Assembly (NCBI GenBank): GCA_964019415.1
Contig: OZ025870.1
Span: forward strand, 7,310,915 to 7,374,914
Origin: Ianthella basta
Taxonomy: Eukaryota; Porifera; Demospongiae; Verongiida; Ianthellidae
Direction: 5' to 3'
DNA length: 64,000 bases
The notes under the pieces are model-generated. The model had not been told where the DNA came from and did not search any database. It saw nothing but the letters and a program-made list of their open reading frames with translations. The position numbers and the translations under genes are program-made. This document shows positions 26,277-36,952 of the stretch, piece by piece (within the stretch, counting starts at the first letter, position 1; every line of letters begins with the position of its first letter).

Positions 26277-27282
26277 TTTGAGTGGGTAATACTCCCGCCT
26301 TGCTATTGGGCAGAAGAAATGTCGTTCGCAATATCTAGAGTCATGCAATGGAGTTTGGATGAGTAAGACTCCACCCTTGCAACTGGGCAGAAGAAACATC
26401 ATTTGCAATATCTAGCGTCATGCTCTGGAGTTTGGGAGGGTAAGACTCCCAGCTTCCTAATGGGTAGGAGAGAAGTCGTTTGCAACATCTAGAGTCATGC
26501 ACTGGAGTCTGGGTGTGTAAGACTCCACTCTTGCTAATGGGCAGGATAAAAGTGATTTGCAACATCTGCAGTCATGCACTAGAGTTTGGGTGGGTAAGAC
26601 TCCCCCCTTGTGAATAGGGAAGAGTAAAGTCGTTTGCAACATCTAGAATCATGCAGTGGAGTTTGGGTGAGTAGGTGCCTCCACTTTCTAATTGGCAGGA
26701 GGAAAGTGGTTTGCAACATCTAGAGTCATGCACATTAGTTTGGGTGGGTAAGACTCCCCCCTTGCTAGTGGGCAGTAGAAAAGTCGCTTGAAACATCTAC
26801 AGTCATGCACTGGAAGTTGGGTAGGTAAGACTTCCCTCTGTCTAGTTGGCAGGAGAAAAGTCGTTTGCAACATCTAGAGTCGTGCACTGGAGTTTGGGTG
26901 GGTAAGACTCCCGTCTTGCTAATGGGCAGGAGAGAAGTTGTTTGCAATATCTGGAGTCATGCACTGGACTTTGGGTTGGTAAGAATTCCCCCTTGCTGAA
27001 GGGCAGGAGAAAAGTCATTTGCATGTTCTTGAGTCATACACTACAGTTTGGGTGGGTAAGACACCTACCTTGCTAAAGGACAGTAAAAAACTATTTTGTA
27101 TCATCCACAGTTATGCACTAGAGTTAGGGTAGGAAAGACTCCCCCCTGGCTAGTAGGCAGGAGAAAATTCGTTTGCAAGATCTGATGTCATGCACTTCAG
27201 TTTGGGTTGGTAAGACTCCACCCTTGCTAATGGGCAGGATAAAAGTCGTTTGCAACATATGTGGTCATGCACTAGAGTAAAG

Positions 27283-27550
27283 GTTATTAAAACTCCCCAA
27301 TGGTTAATGGGCAGCAGAAACTTTGTTTACAACATCTGCAGTTATGCACTAGAGTTTGAGTGGGCTAGACTCCCCCTTGCCAATGGGCAGGTGAAAAGTC
27401 GTTTGCAACATCTAAAGTTATTAAAACTCCCCAATGGTTAATGGGCAGCAGAAACTTTGTTTACAACATCTGCAGTTATGCACTAGAGTTTGAGTGGGCT
27501 AGACTCCCCCCTTGCCAATGGGCAGGTGAAAAGTCGTTTGCAACAACTAA
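27283..27550 (+). repeat. 134-bp tandem duplication that is not a multiple of the unit
   Basis: The stretch GTTATTAAAACTCCCCAATG and the following units up to GCAACATCTAAA occur at 27283 and again at 27417, an offset of 134 bp. This is not a multiple of 77, so the junction breaks the array phase, unlike the other local duplications. Confidence 0.75.
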
Positions 27551-27770
27551 AGTTGTGTTTAAGTGGAGTTTGGGTGGGTAAGACTCTCCCCTTGCTAATG
27601 GGAAGGAGAAACGTTGTCTGAAACATCTAGAGTCTTACACATGAGTTTGGATGCGCAAGACTCCCCCTTGTTAGTGGGCAGGAGAAAAGTGGTTTGCAAC
27701 ATCTGCAGTCATGCACTGGAGTTTGGGTGGGTACGACTCCCCCCTTGCTAGTGGGTAGGAGTTGGGTTGG

Positions 27771-30700
27771 TCTTAACAACCTTTACTCTAGTGCATGATG
27801 CCAGTGGGGAGTCATTCCCACCCAAACTCTAGTGCATGACTGTAGATGTTGCAAAATAGTTTTCTACTGTCCTTTAGCAAGGGAGGAGTCTCATTCACCC
27901 AAACAGCAGCGCATGACTCCAGATCATGCAAACGACTTTTCTCCTGCCCACTAGCAAGGGAGGAGTATTACCCACCCAAACTCATTTGCATGACTCTAGA
28001 TGTTGCAAACCACTTTTCTCCTGCCCATTAGGAAGGGGAGAGTCTTACCCACCCAAACTCCTCTGCAAAACTTTAGATGCTGCAAACAACTTTTCTCCTG
28101 CCCATTAGCAAGGGGGGAGTCTTACCCATCCAAACTCAAGTGCTTAACAGCAGATGTTGCAATCGACTTTTCTCCTACACACTAACCAGGGGGGAGTCTT
28201 TCTCACCCTAACTCTAGTGCATGACTGTAGATGTTGCAAAATAGTTTTCTACTGTCCTTTAGCAAGGTAGGAGTCTTATCCACCCAAACTCTAGTATTTG
28301 ACTCCAGATCATGCAAACGACTTTTATCCTGCCCTTCAGCAAGGGGGAATTTTTACCAACCCAAACTCAAGTGCATGACTCCAGATGTTGCAAACGACTT
28401 CTCTCCTGCCCATTAGCAAGGGGGTGTCTTACCCACCCAAACTCCACTTTATGACTCTAGATGCTGCAAATGACTTTACTCCTGCCAACTAGCAAGGGGG
28501 GAGTCTTACCCACCCAAACTGTAGTGTATGACTCCAGATCATGCAAACGACTTTCTCCTTCCCTTTAGCAAGAGGGAATTCTTACCAACCCACACTCCAG
28601 TGTATGATTCTAGATGTTGCAAACGACTTTTCTCCTGCCCAGAAGAAAGGTGGGAGTCTTACCCACACAAACTCCGGTGCATGACTCAAGATGTTGCAAA
28701 TGACCTTTAACCTGCCAACTAGCAATGGTGGAGTCTTACCCACCCAAACTCCGGTGCATGACTCTAGATGTTGCAAACGACGTTTCCCTTGCTCACTAAC
28801 AAGGGGGGAGTCTTGCCCACCCAAACTCATGTGCATGATTCTAGATGTTGCAAGCGACATTTCTGCTGCCCACTAGCAAGGGGGGAGAAATACCCACCCA
28901 AACTCATTTCCATGACTCTAGATGTTGCAAACCACTTTTCTCCTGCCCATAAGGAAGGGGAGAGTCTTACCCATCCAAACTCCACTGCAAAACTATAGAT
29001 GCTGCAAACGACGTTTCTCCTGCCCATTGGCAAGGGGGAAGTCTAGCCCACCCAAACACTATTGCATAACTGCAGATGGTGTAAACGAACTTTCTCCTGC
29101 CCATCAGCCATTGGGGAGTCTTAACAACCTTTACTCTAGTGTATGACCTCATATGTTGCAAACATCTAATCTTTTTCCAGCCCATTGGCAAGGGGGGAGT
29201 CTAGCCCACCCAAATTCTATTGCATAACTGCAGATGTTGTAAACAAACTTTCTCCTGCCCAATAACAACCTTTACTCTAGTGCATGACCTCATATGTTGC
29301 AAACGACTTTTCTCCTGCCCATTAGCAAGGAGGGAGTCTTACCCACCCAAACTCAAGTGCTTGACAGCAGATGTTGCAAACGACCTTTCTCCTGCCGCTA
29401 TCCAGGGTGGAGTCTTTCCCATCCTAACTCTAGTGCATGACTGTAGATGTTGCAAAATAGTTTTCTACTGTCCTTTAGCAAGGGAGGAGTCTTACCCACC
29501 CAAACTCTAGTGTATGACTCCAGATCATGCAAACGACTTTTATCCTGCCCTTCAGCAAGGGGGAATTCTTACCAACCCAAACTCAAGTGCATGACTACAG
29601 ATGTTGCAAACGACTTCTCTCCTGCCCATTAGCAAGGGGGTGTCTTACCCACCCAAACTCCACTGTATGACTCTAGATGTTGCAAATGCCTTTACTCCTG
29701 CCAACTAGCAAGGGGGAAGTACTACCCACCCAAACTCCGGTTCATGACTCTAGATGTTGCAAACAACATTTCTCCTGCCCACTAGCAAGAGGGAAGTCTT
29801 ACCTACCCAACTTCAAGTGCATGACTCGAGATGTTGCAAGCAACGTTTCTACTGCCCACTAGCAAGGGGGAAGTCTTGCCAAACCAAAGTCTACTGCATG
29901 ACTGCAGATGTTGCAAATCACTTTTCTACTGCGCATTAGTCAGGGCAAGTCCTACCCACTCAAATTCATGTGCATAACTCCAGATGTGGCAAACGAGTAT
30001 TCTCCTGCCCATTAGCAAGAGTGGAGTCTTACACACCCAGACTCCAGTACATGACTATAGATGTTGGAAACGAGTTCTCTCCTACCCATTAGCAAGCTGG
30101 CAGTCTTACCCTCCCAAACTCCAGTGCTAGACTCTAGATAATGCAAATGACGTTTCTCCTGCTCAGTTGCAAGGGGGGAGTCTTACCCACCCAAACTCCA
30201 GTGATTGACTCTAGATGTTGCAAACAATATTTCTCCCGCCCAAAAGCAAGGGGGAATCTTACCCACCCAAACTCCATTGCATGACAAATGACTTTTTTCC
30301 TATCCAAAAGCTATGGGAGGATTCCTACCAACCCAAACTCTAGTGCATGTCCCCAAATATTGCAAACAACTTTTCTCCTGCCCATTAGTAAGGGGGAAGA
30401 CTTACACACCCAAACTTTAGTGCATAACTCTAGATGTTGCAAACAACTATTCTCCTGCCTTTTTGCAAGGGTAGAGATTTACCCACCCAAACTCCACTGC
30501 ATAACTCTAGATGTTGCAAACGACTTTTGTAGTGCCCGTTAGCAAGGGGGGAGTCTTACCTACTCAAACTCCAGTACATTACTCTAGATGTTGCAAACGA
30601 CTTTTCTCCTGCCCACTAGCAAGGGGGTGTCTTACCCAACCAAACTCCAGCGTATGACTCTAGATGTTGCAAGCGACTTTTATACTGCCCACTAGTAAGG

Positions 30701-31699
30701 GGGGAGTCTTACCCACCCAAACTCATATGCCTGACTCTAGATGTTGCAAACGACTTTTCTCCTGCCATTAGCAAGGGGAGAGACTTACCCACCTAAACTC
30801 CAGTGCATGACTCTAGATGTTGCAAATGACTTTTCTCCTGCCTATTGGCAAGGGGTTGCCTTACCCACCCAAACTCCGGTGCATGACTCTAGATGTTGCA
30901 AACGTCTTTTCTACTGCCCATTAGCAAGGGGGGAGTCTAACGCACCCAAACTCAGGTGCATGACTCTAGATGTTGCAAACCACTTTTCTCCTGCCCATTG
31001 GCTAGGGGGAGTCTTACCCACCTAAACGCTAGTGCATGACTCCAGATGTTGCAAACAACTTTTCTCCTGCCCATTAGCAAGGGGGGAGATATACACACCC
31101 AAACTTTAGTGCATGACTCCACATGTTGCAAACATCTTTTATTCTGCCCATTAGCAAGGGGGGAGTTCTACCCAACCAAATTCATGCGCAGGACTCTAGA
31201 TGGTGCAAACGAACTTTCTCCTGCCCATTAGCCATGGGGGAGTCTTACCAACCCTTACACTAGTGCATGACCGCATATGTTGCAAGTGACTTTTCTCCTG
31301 CCCATTAGCAAGGGGGGAGTCTTACCCACCCAGCCTCCAGTGCATGACTCTAGATGTTAGAAACGACTTTTCTCCTACCAACTAGCAATGGGGGAGTCTT
31401 ATCCACCCAAACTCCGGTGCATGACTCTAGATGTTGCAAACAACTTTTCCCCTGCCCACTAGCAAAGGGGGAGTCTTACCCACCCAAACTCATGTGTATG
31501 ACTCTGGATGTTGCAAGCGACTTTTCTACTGCCCACTATCAAGGGGGAGTATTACCCACCCAAAGTTATGTGCATGACTCTAGATGTTGGAAACCACTTT
31601 TCTCCTGCCCATTAGCAGGGCTTACCCACCCAAACTACTCTGCACAACCTTAGATGTTGCAAACGACTTTTTCCAGCCCATTGGCAAGAGGGGAGTCTT
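27771..31699 (-). repeat. 77-bp satellite array, reverse block 1a
   Basis: From about 27771 the same satellite is read on the opposite strand; on the plus strand it now reads TGCATGACT...GATGTTGCAAACGACTTTTC. Units are more diverse than in the first 27 kb, and I see no large duplications. The block ends with GAGTCTT (31693-31699), the target duplication of the LINE fragment that follows. No gene is visible. Confidence 0.93.
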
Positions 31700-31874
31700 C
31701 AATCAAATCAAATCAATGCTCAGTGGACATCAAAATCCCCAGTAGCGGGGGTCGTCCATTACAAGTAGGCCTAAGTGGTTCAAGGTAAGGAGTAATATAT
31801 GTACTTGTAAAATTAATATAGCTAGACATTGCACAGACACAGAGTTCACATAGTTTACATTTTGGGTGCTGACA

Positions 31875-31928
31875 GGAGAAGGAATTGGAAAGAGACCAAG
31901 AGGACGCCCCAGGAAGAGATGGAGAGAT
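31875..31928 (+). other. LINE C-terminal motif encoded on the strand opposite to the RT (candidate micro-inversion)
   Basis: Read on the plus strand, these 18 codons give GEGIGKRPRGRPRKRWRD. This closely resembles the Arg/Pro-rich GRPRKRW motif found just before the end of the ORF2 protein in many LINEs. The RT and the 3' tail of this element are on the minus strand. The motif sits where it would be expected after the VEPVLKKVERMR region, but in the wrong orientation. Minus-strand translation here is unremarkable. Confidence 0.45.
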
Positions 31929-31936
31929 CCCTTCTG

Positions 31937-32814
31937 AGACTTTTTCACCACACTTCCTTTCCTGCTCTCCACCTTCTCCTTCCAGCATTCTCTCATCCTT
32001 TCCACTTTCTTCAGTACCGGTTCTACTCTTAGCTTCTCCCTCACCATCTCATTCCTGATATGATCCAACCTAGACACACCTGCAATCTTCCTCAGCACCC
32101 TCATCTCTGCTGCCTGCAGCCTGGACTTTTCCCTCTCCCTTAGAACCCACGACTCGCACCCATATGTCAGTGTTGGGACTGCCACTGCTTTGAACACTGC
32201 TACTTTTGCTTCCCTGCTGATTTCTCTGCTCTCATACACCTTCTTCATTGCCCCTATTGCTTGCATTGTCATTCCAATTCTCCTTTCCACCTCGCTCTCC
32301 AGCTTCCCATCTTCACTCAGCTTTACTCCCAGGTACACAGTCTCTTTAACATTCTGCACCCTTTCTCCCTCAATCTCTAAGTTGCACTCTGTTGGAGCCT
32401 ACTAAAGATCATTGTGTTCGACTTACTCCAATTCACTTACAGTTTGTGTCTCTTCAATGCCTCATGCAACTTCTCTACATTCCACTTTAGATCCTCTTCA
32501 CTCTCTGCCAGTAGTACAGTGTCATCTGCAAACATGGTCAGCTGAATCTGGCATGTGGTTAGGTTAGCTCCCCCTTTAAATAGGGGAAGAGCCTCCTTCA
32601 CCACCATGTCCAGGTAGATGTTGAACAGCCATGGTGACATTGGACATCCCTGCCTTACTCCTCTCTGTACTTTGAACCATTCTGTTGTCTCCTCCCCAAC
32701 TTTCACTGCAGCTTCACTGTCCTGGTACAGACCCTGTACTGCTCTCAATAGCCTACCTTGTACCCCATACTGCTTCAAGGCCTCCCACGACAAATCACCC
32801 GACGCGAAGATCAT
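31937..32814 (-). pseudogene. LINE reverse transcriptase fragment, broken
   Basis: On the minus strand, residues from 32814 contain GVRQGCPMSPWLFNIYLD and FADDTVLLAESEEDL, the RT palm motifs of non-LTR elements, with FADD as the catalytic core. The frame meets a TAA at 32437-32439. About 40 nt later it is displaced, continuing in another frame from about 32400 with TECNLEIEGERV and VYLGVKLSEDG. It then runs on through TYGCESWVL, MRVLRKIAGVSRLDHIRNE and VEPVLKKVERMR, the usual thumb and connection region. The endonuclease and the first RT blocks are missing because of 5' truncation. The fragment is non-functional; the RT identity is secure and the clade is not. Confidence 0.85.
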
Positions 32815-32851
32815 CTAGCCGCCATTTTTTTCACGCGTCTTCTCATGAGGA

Positions 32852-35800
32852 GAGTCTTTCCCACCCTAACTCTAGTGCATGACTGTAGATGTTGCAAAAT
32901 AGTTTTCTACTGTCCTTTAGCAAGGGAGGAGTCTTACAAACCTAGTGCATGACTCCAGATCATGCAAACGACTTTTCTCCTGCCCTTCAGCAAGGGAGAA
33001 TTCTTGCCAACCCAAATTCAAGTGCATGACTCCAGATGTTGCAAACGACTTCTCTCCTGCCCAATAGCAAGGGGGGGAGTCTTACCCACCCAAACTCCAC
33101 TGCATGACTCTAGATGTTGCAAACGACTTTCCCCTGCTAATTAGCAAGGGGGGGTCTTACCCACCCAAACTCCGGTTCATGACTCTAGATCTTGCAAATA
33201 ACTTTTCTCCTGCCCACTAGTAAGACTGTACATGTTTCAAGCGACTTTTCTCCTGCCCATTAGCAAGGGGAGAGACTTACTTACCCAAACTTTAGTCCCT
33301 GACTCCACATGTTGCAAACGACATTTCTTCTACCCATTGGAAAGGGGGGAGTCTTCCCCAACCAAACTTTAGTGCGTGACTGCAGATGTTGCAAATGACT
33401 TTTCTCCTTCACATTGCCAGGTGGAAGTCTTACCCACCCAAACTCAAGTGCATGACTCCAGATGTTTCAAACAAATTTTATCCTGCCAATTAGCAAGGGT
33501 GGAGTCTTTCACACCCAAAGTCCAGTGCATGACTCTAGATGTTGCAAACGACTTCTCTCCTACCCATTTGGAAGCTGGGAGTCTTATCCTCCCAAATTCC
33601 AGTGAATGACTCTAGATATTGCAAATGACGTTTCTCCTGACCAGTTGCAAGGGGGGACCCACCCAAACTCCAGTACATGACTCTAGTTGTTACAAACAAC
33701 ATTTCTCGTGCACACAAGCAAGGGCGAAGTCTTACCCACCCAAACTCCAGTGCATAAATGCAAATGTTGCAAATGAACTTTCAACTGCGCATTAGTCATG
33801 GGGGAGTCTTTCCAACCCTTACTCTAGTGCAAGACCGTAGATGTGGCAAGGGACATTTCTCCAGCCCATTAGCAAGGAGAGAGACTTACCCACCCAAACT
33901 CAAGTGCATGACTCTAGATGTTGAAAACGACTTTTCCCCTGCCCATTGGACAGGGGGGAGTCTTACCCACCCAAACTCTAGCACATGACTGCAGATGTTG
34001 CAAACGACTTTTCTCCTGCGCGTTAACCAGGGGGGAGTCTTACCCTCCCAAACTCCAGTGAATGACTCTCGATATTGCAAATGATGTTTCTTCGGCCCAG
34101 TTGCAAGAGGGGGGTCTTACCCACCCAAACTCCAGTGCTCTAGATGTTTTAAACGACTTTTCTCCTACCCATTAGCAAGGGGAGAGTCTTACACACCCAA
34201 ACTCCACTGCATGATTCTAGATGTTGCGAAGGACTTTCCTCCTGCCCACTTGCAAGGGGGGAGTCTTGCCCACCCAAACTCCAGATCATGACTCGAGATG
34301 TTGCAAACGACTTTTCTTCTACCCACAAGCTAGGGGGGGAGTCTTACCAACCCAAACTCATGTGCATGACTATAGATGTTGCAAACAACTTTTCTCATGC
34401 CCATTAGAAAAAGTAGAGTATTACCCACCCAAACTCCACTGCATGACTCTAGATGTTGTAAATGACTTTTCTTCTACCCATTAGCAAGAGAAGAGTCTTA
34501 CGCACCCAAACTCCACTGCATGATTCTAGATGTTGCAAAGGACTTTTCTCCTACCCTTTAGCAAGGGAGGAATCTTACCCACCTAAACTCTAGTGCATGA
34601 CTGCAGATATTGCAAATGAACTTTCTACTGCCCATTAGCCATGGGGAAGTCTTACGAACCCTTACTCTAGTGTATGACACTCGATATTGCAAGTGACTTT
34701 CCTCCGGCCCATTAGGAAGGGGGGAGTCTTTCCCACCCTAACTCTAGTGCATGACTGCAGATTTTGCAAAAAGGTTTTCTTCTGACCTTTAGCCAGGGAG
34801 GAGTCTCACCTACCCAATCTCAAGTGTATGAATCCAGATCATACAAACGACTTTTCTCCTGCCCATTAGCAAGGGGGAAGTCTTCCCCACCGAAACTGTA
34901 GTGCATGACTCCACATGTAGCAAATGACCTTTCTCCTGCCCACTTGCAAAGGGGGAGTCTTACCCACTCAAACTCAAGTGCATGACTCCAGATGTTGCAA
35001 ACGACTTTTCTCCTGCCCATTAGCAAGGGAGATGTCTTACCCACTCAAACTTTAGTGCATGACTCTAGATGTTGTAAAAGACATTTTTCCTGCCAACTAG
35101 CAAGGGGGGAGTCTTACCCACCCAAACTTCAGTGCATGACTCTAGATGCTGCAAACGACTTTTCTCCTGCCCATTGGCCATGGGGGAGTCTTACCAACTC
35201 TTACTTTTGTGCAAGACTCTAGATGTTTTAAACGCCTTTTCTCCTGCCCAAAAGGAAAGGTGGGAGTCTTACCCACCCAAACTCCAGTGCATGACTCAAG
35301 TTGTTGCAATCGACGTTTCTCCTGCCCACTAGCAAGGGGGGAGTGTTTTTCACCCAAACTTTGGTGCATGACTCTAGATGTTGCAAACAACTTTTCTCCT
35401 GCCCATTAGGAAGGGGAGAGTCTTACCCACCCAAACTCGACTGCAAGACTAGATGTTTGAAAAAACTGTTCTCCTAACCATTAGCAAGGGGGGAGTCATA
35501 CCCACCCAAACTCTAGTGCATGATCGCAGTTGTTGCAAATGAACTTTCAACAGCCCATTAGCCAAGAGGTTGTCTTACCAAACCTTAGTCTAGTGCAAGA
35601 CCGTAGATGTTGCAAGCGACTTCTCTCTTGCCCATTAGCAAGGGGAGAGAGTTACCCACCCAAACTCCTGTGCATAACTCTAGATGTTGCAAACGACTTT
35701 TCTCCTACCCATTAGAAAGGGGGGGAGTCTTACCCACCCAAACTCTTTCGCATGACTGCAGATGTTGCAAACGACTTTTCTCCTGCGCATTAGCCAGGTG

Positions 35801-35982
35801 GGGAGCAAGGGGGGAGTGTTTTTCACCCAAACTTTGGTGAGTTTGGGTCTTACCCACCCAAACTCTAGTGCATGACTCCAGATGTTGCAAACTAATTTTA
35901 TTCTACCCATTAGTAAGGGTGGAGTCTTGCAAACCTAAACTCCAGTGCATGACTCTAGATGTTGCAAACGACTTCTCTCCTA
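32852..35982 (-). repeat. 77-bp satellite array, reverse block 1b
   Basis: Reverse-oriented satellite resumes with the duplicated GAGTCTT. Units remain diverged. A small internal scramble near 35800-35850, with duplicated GGGGAG...TTTTTCACCCAAAC text, disturbs the 77-bp phase. The block ends with TCCTA (35978-35982), the target duplication of the next insertion. No gene is visible. Confidence 0.92.
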
Positions 35983-36630
35983 AATTACAATAGTCAAGAC
36001 ATTGAACAAGTCCAGAGATTTAATTTTTTGGGACTGTGGATCAACGAGAACCTTACCTGGGACGACCATGTTAGTAGTATTGTGCTTAAAGTTTCTAAGA
36101 AGATTAATTTACTCAGATATCTCTCCTGGTGTTTACCTAAATGTGTGCTGATCTAGTTTTATTCATCGTACATTCTCCCTTGTTTTGACTATGCTGATGT
36201 AATATGGAATGGTTGCACTGTCGAATGCTGCACCAAACTTGAAAGATTACAGAACTATGCTGCAAGAATTATTCTCCACAGGAAACGATCAGACTCTGCC
36301 ACAGCAATGAAGTCAGAGCTGGGATGGGAATCATTGTCCAACAGACACAAATTGCACATTCTAACAATGACCCATAAGGCAGTTAACGGACTTTTACCAT
36401 CCTACCTAGGAGACCTGTTCACACGTACTAACTCTGTTCACAGCCATCATACTAGAGGTAGCCACACCCGACTCTATGTACCAGCTGGTAAAACCAACTA
36501 CGTGCATAAATCTACAGTTGCTACTGCTATCACTCTATGGAATGCCTTACCAGATTCAATCAGATCACTCAAGTCCAGCTCTAATTTTAAAGTAGCTGCT
36601 AAGAACTATCTGTCTACGCACACAGTATAG
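35983..36630 (+). pseudogene. C-terminal end of LINE ORF2 (post-RT region), one in-frame stop
   Basis: A single frame spans 35983-36630 and is broken only by TAG at 36154-36156. It begins with FNFLGLWINENLTWDDH (RT block 7 to thumb). It continues through KKINLLRYLSWCLPK, then after the stop FDYADVIWNG, KLERLQNYAARIIL, LGWESLSNRHKLHIL and LPSYLGDLF, and ends with TAITLWNALPDSIRSL and a TAA/TAG-bounded tail. This order is the standard C-terminus of CR1/L2/Rex-type ORF2 proteins. The catalytic RT motifs and the endonuclease lie upstream and are absent. It is a dead fragment and not an independent gene. Confidence 0.85.
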
Positions 36631-36952
36631 CTAATTACTGACATACAATGATCCATACAATGTTTCACATTATTTTAGTTTTACCACAATCATCTTACTA
36701 ATGGTTGTATTAGTATTATAATTGAAGACATGTAACACCTTGTTAAGCATAGTCCATTATAATCAACTGTAACAAAACATTATATATTATAACATAATTA
36801 TACTATATTACGCCTTAGACCTCATACTCATCTGTACCACATTTTCATCTACTTGCTGTATCACTTGTGTGTTCTGGGTGCCGTTTATAATAGCTCTTGT
36901 GAGCTAATGGCTTCCCCAGGTGAAATAAGACAATCAATCAATCAATCAATCA
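35983..36952 (+). mobile_element. CR1/L2-like non-LTR retrotransposon 3' fragment with AATC tail
   Basis: Nine hundred and seventy bases interrupt one satellite unit. TCCTA lies immediately before (35978-35982) and after (36953-36957) the insert. Joining the flanks restores the normal CTCCTACCCATT text of the array. The insert is a 5'-truncated LINE: it holds the C-terminal part of ORF2 (35983-36630), about 300 nt of A/T-rich 3' UTR, and ends in a simple AATC repeat (about 36932-36952). Short tandem tails of this kind, rather than poly-A, are typical of CR1/L2-group elements. Confidence 0.88.

Larger units (their letters stand above)
1..27770 (+). repeat. 77-bp satellite array, forward block 1, with higher-order duplications
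   Basis: This block is a continuous tandem array with a period of about 77 bp. Each unit has an AGGAGAAAAGTCG stretch, the core GTTTGCAACATC, then GAGTCATGCACT, then GTTTGGGTGGGTAAGACT, then a C-run followed by TTGCTAATGGGC. Units differ by substitutions and small indels, and some carry GCTTTTAGGC instead of GCTAATGGGC. The period is visible as identical landmarks every 77 nt. No transposon interrupts the block. Large segments recur at kilobase spacing (separate entries). I see no gene; open frames on both strands simply rotate through the repeat. The block ends where orientation flips near 27770. Confidence 0.95.
31700..32851 (-). mobile_element. 5'-truncated non-LTR retrotransposon (LINE), minus strand
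   Basis: The insertion is bounded by GAGTCTT on both sides (31693-31699 and 32852-32858), which fits a 7-bp target duplication. The satellite resumes at exactly the same point of the unit. The 3' end (low coordinates) has a short TTTGA-type tail preceded by a CCCC/GGGG stem motif. Coding content is only the distal half of an RT domain and a downstream region. The first ~50 nt at the 5' side (about 32800-32851) do not look like RT. They contain an inverted GACGCG/CGCGTC pair around an A-run and could be a remnant of the 5' UTR or filler DNA. Clade not assigned. Confidence 0.85.

Noticed and set aside
1..27770. CRISPR-like array
   Set aside because: The repeat is contiguous and varies over its whole length. 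There are no constant repeats with unique spacers, no cas genes, and the window is eukaryotic.
208..31653. Dozens of open frames of 60-140 codons on both strands with recurring peptides such as VLPTQTPVHDSRCCKR
   Set aside because: They repeat every 77 nt and pass through all three frames (77 mod 3 = 2). The same peptide appears in shifted positions, and stops fall in the same unit position. They are translations of the satellite.
31829..32405. Plus-strand open frames across the LINE fragment as a host gene
   Set aside because: They are antisense to the RT frame and have low complexity; only the 18-codon stretch at 31875-31928 (in another frame) is of interest.
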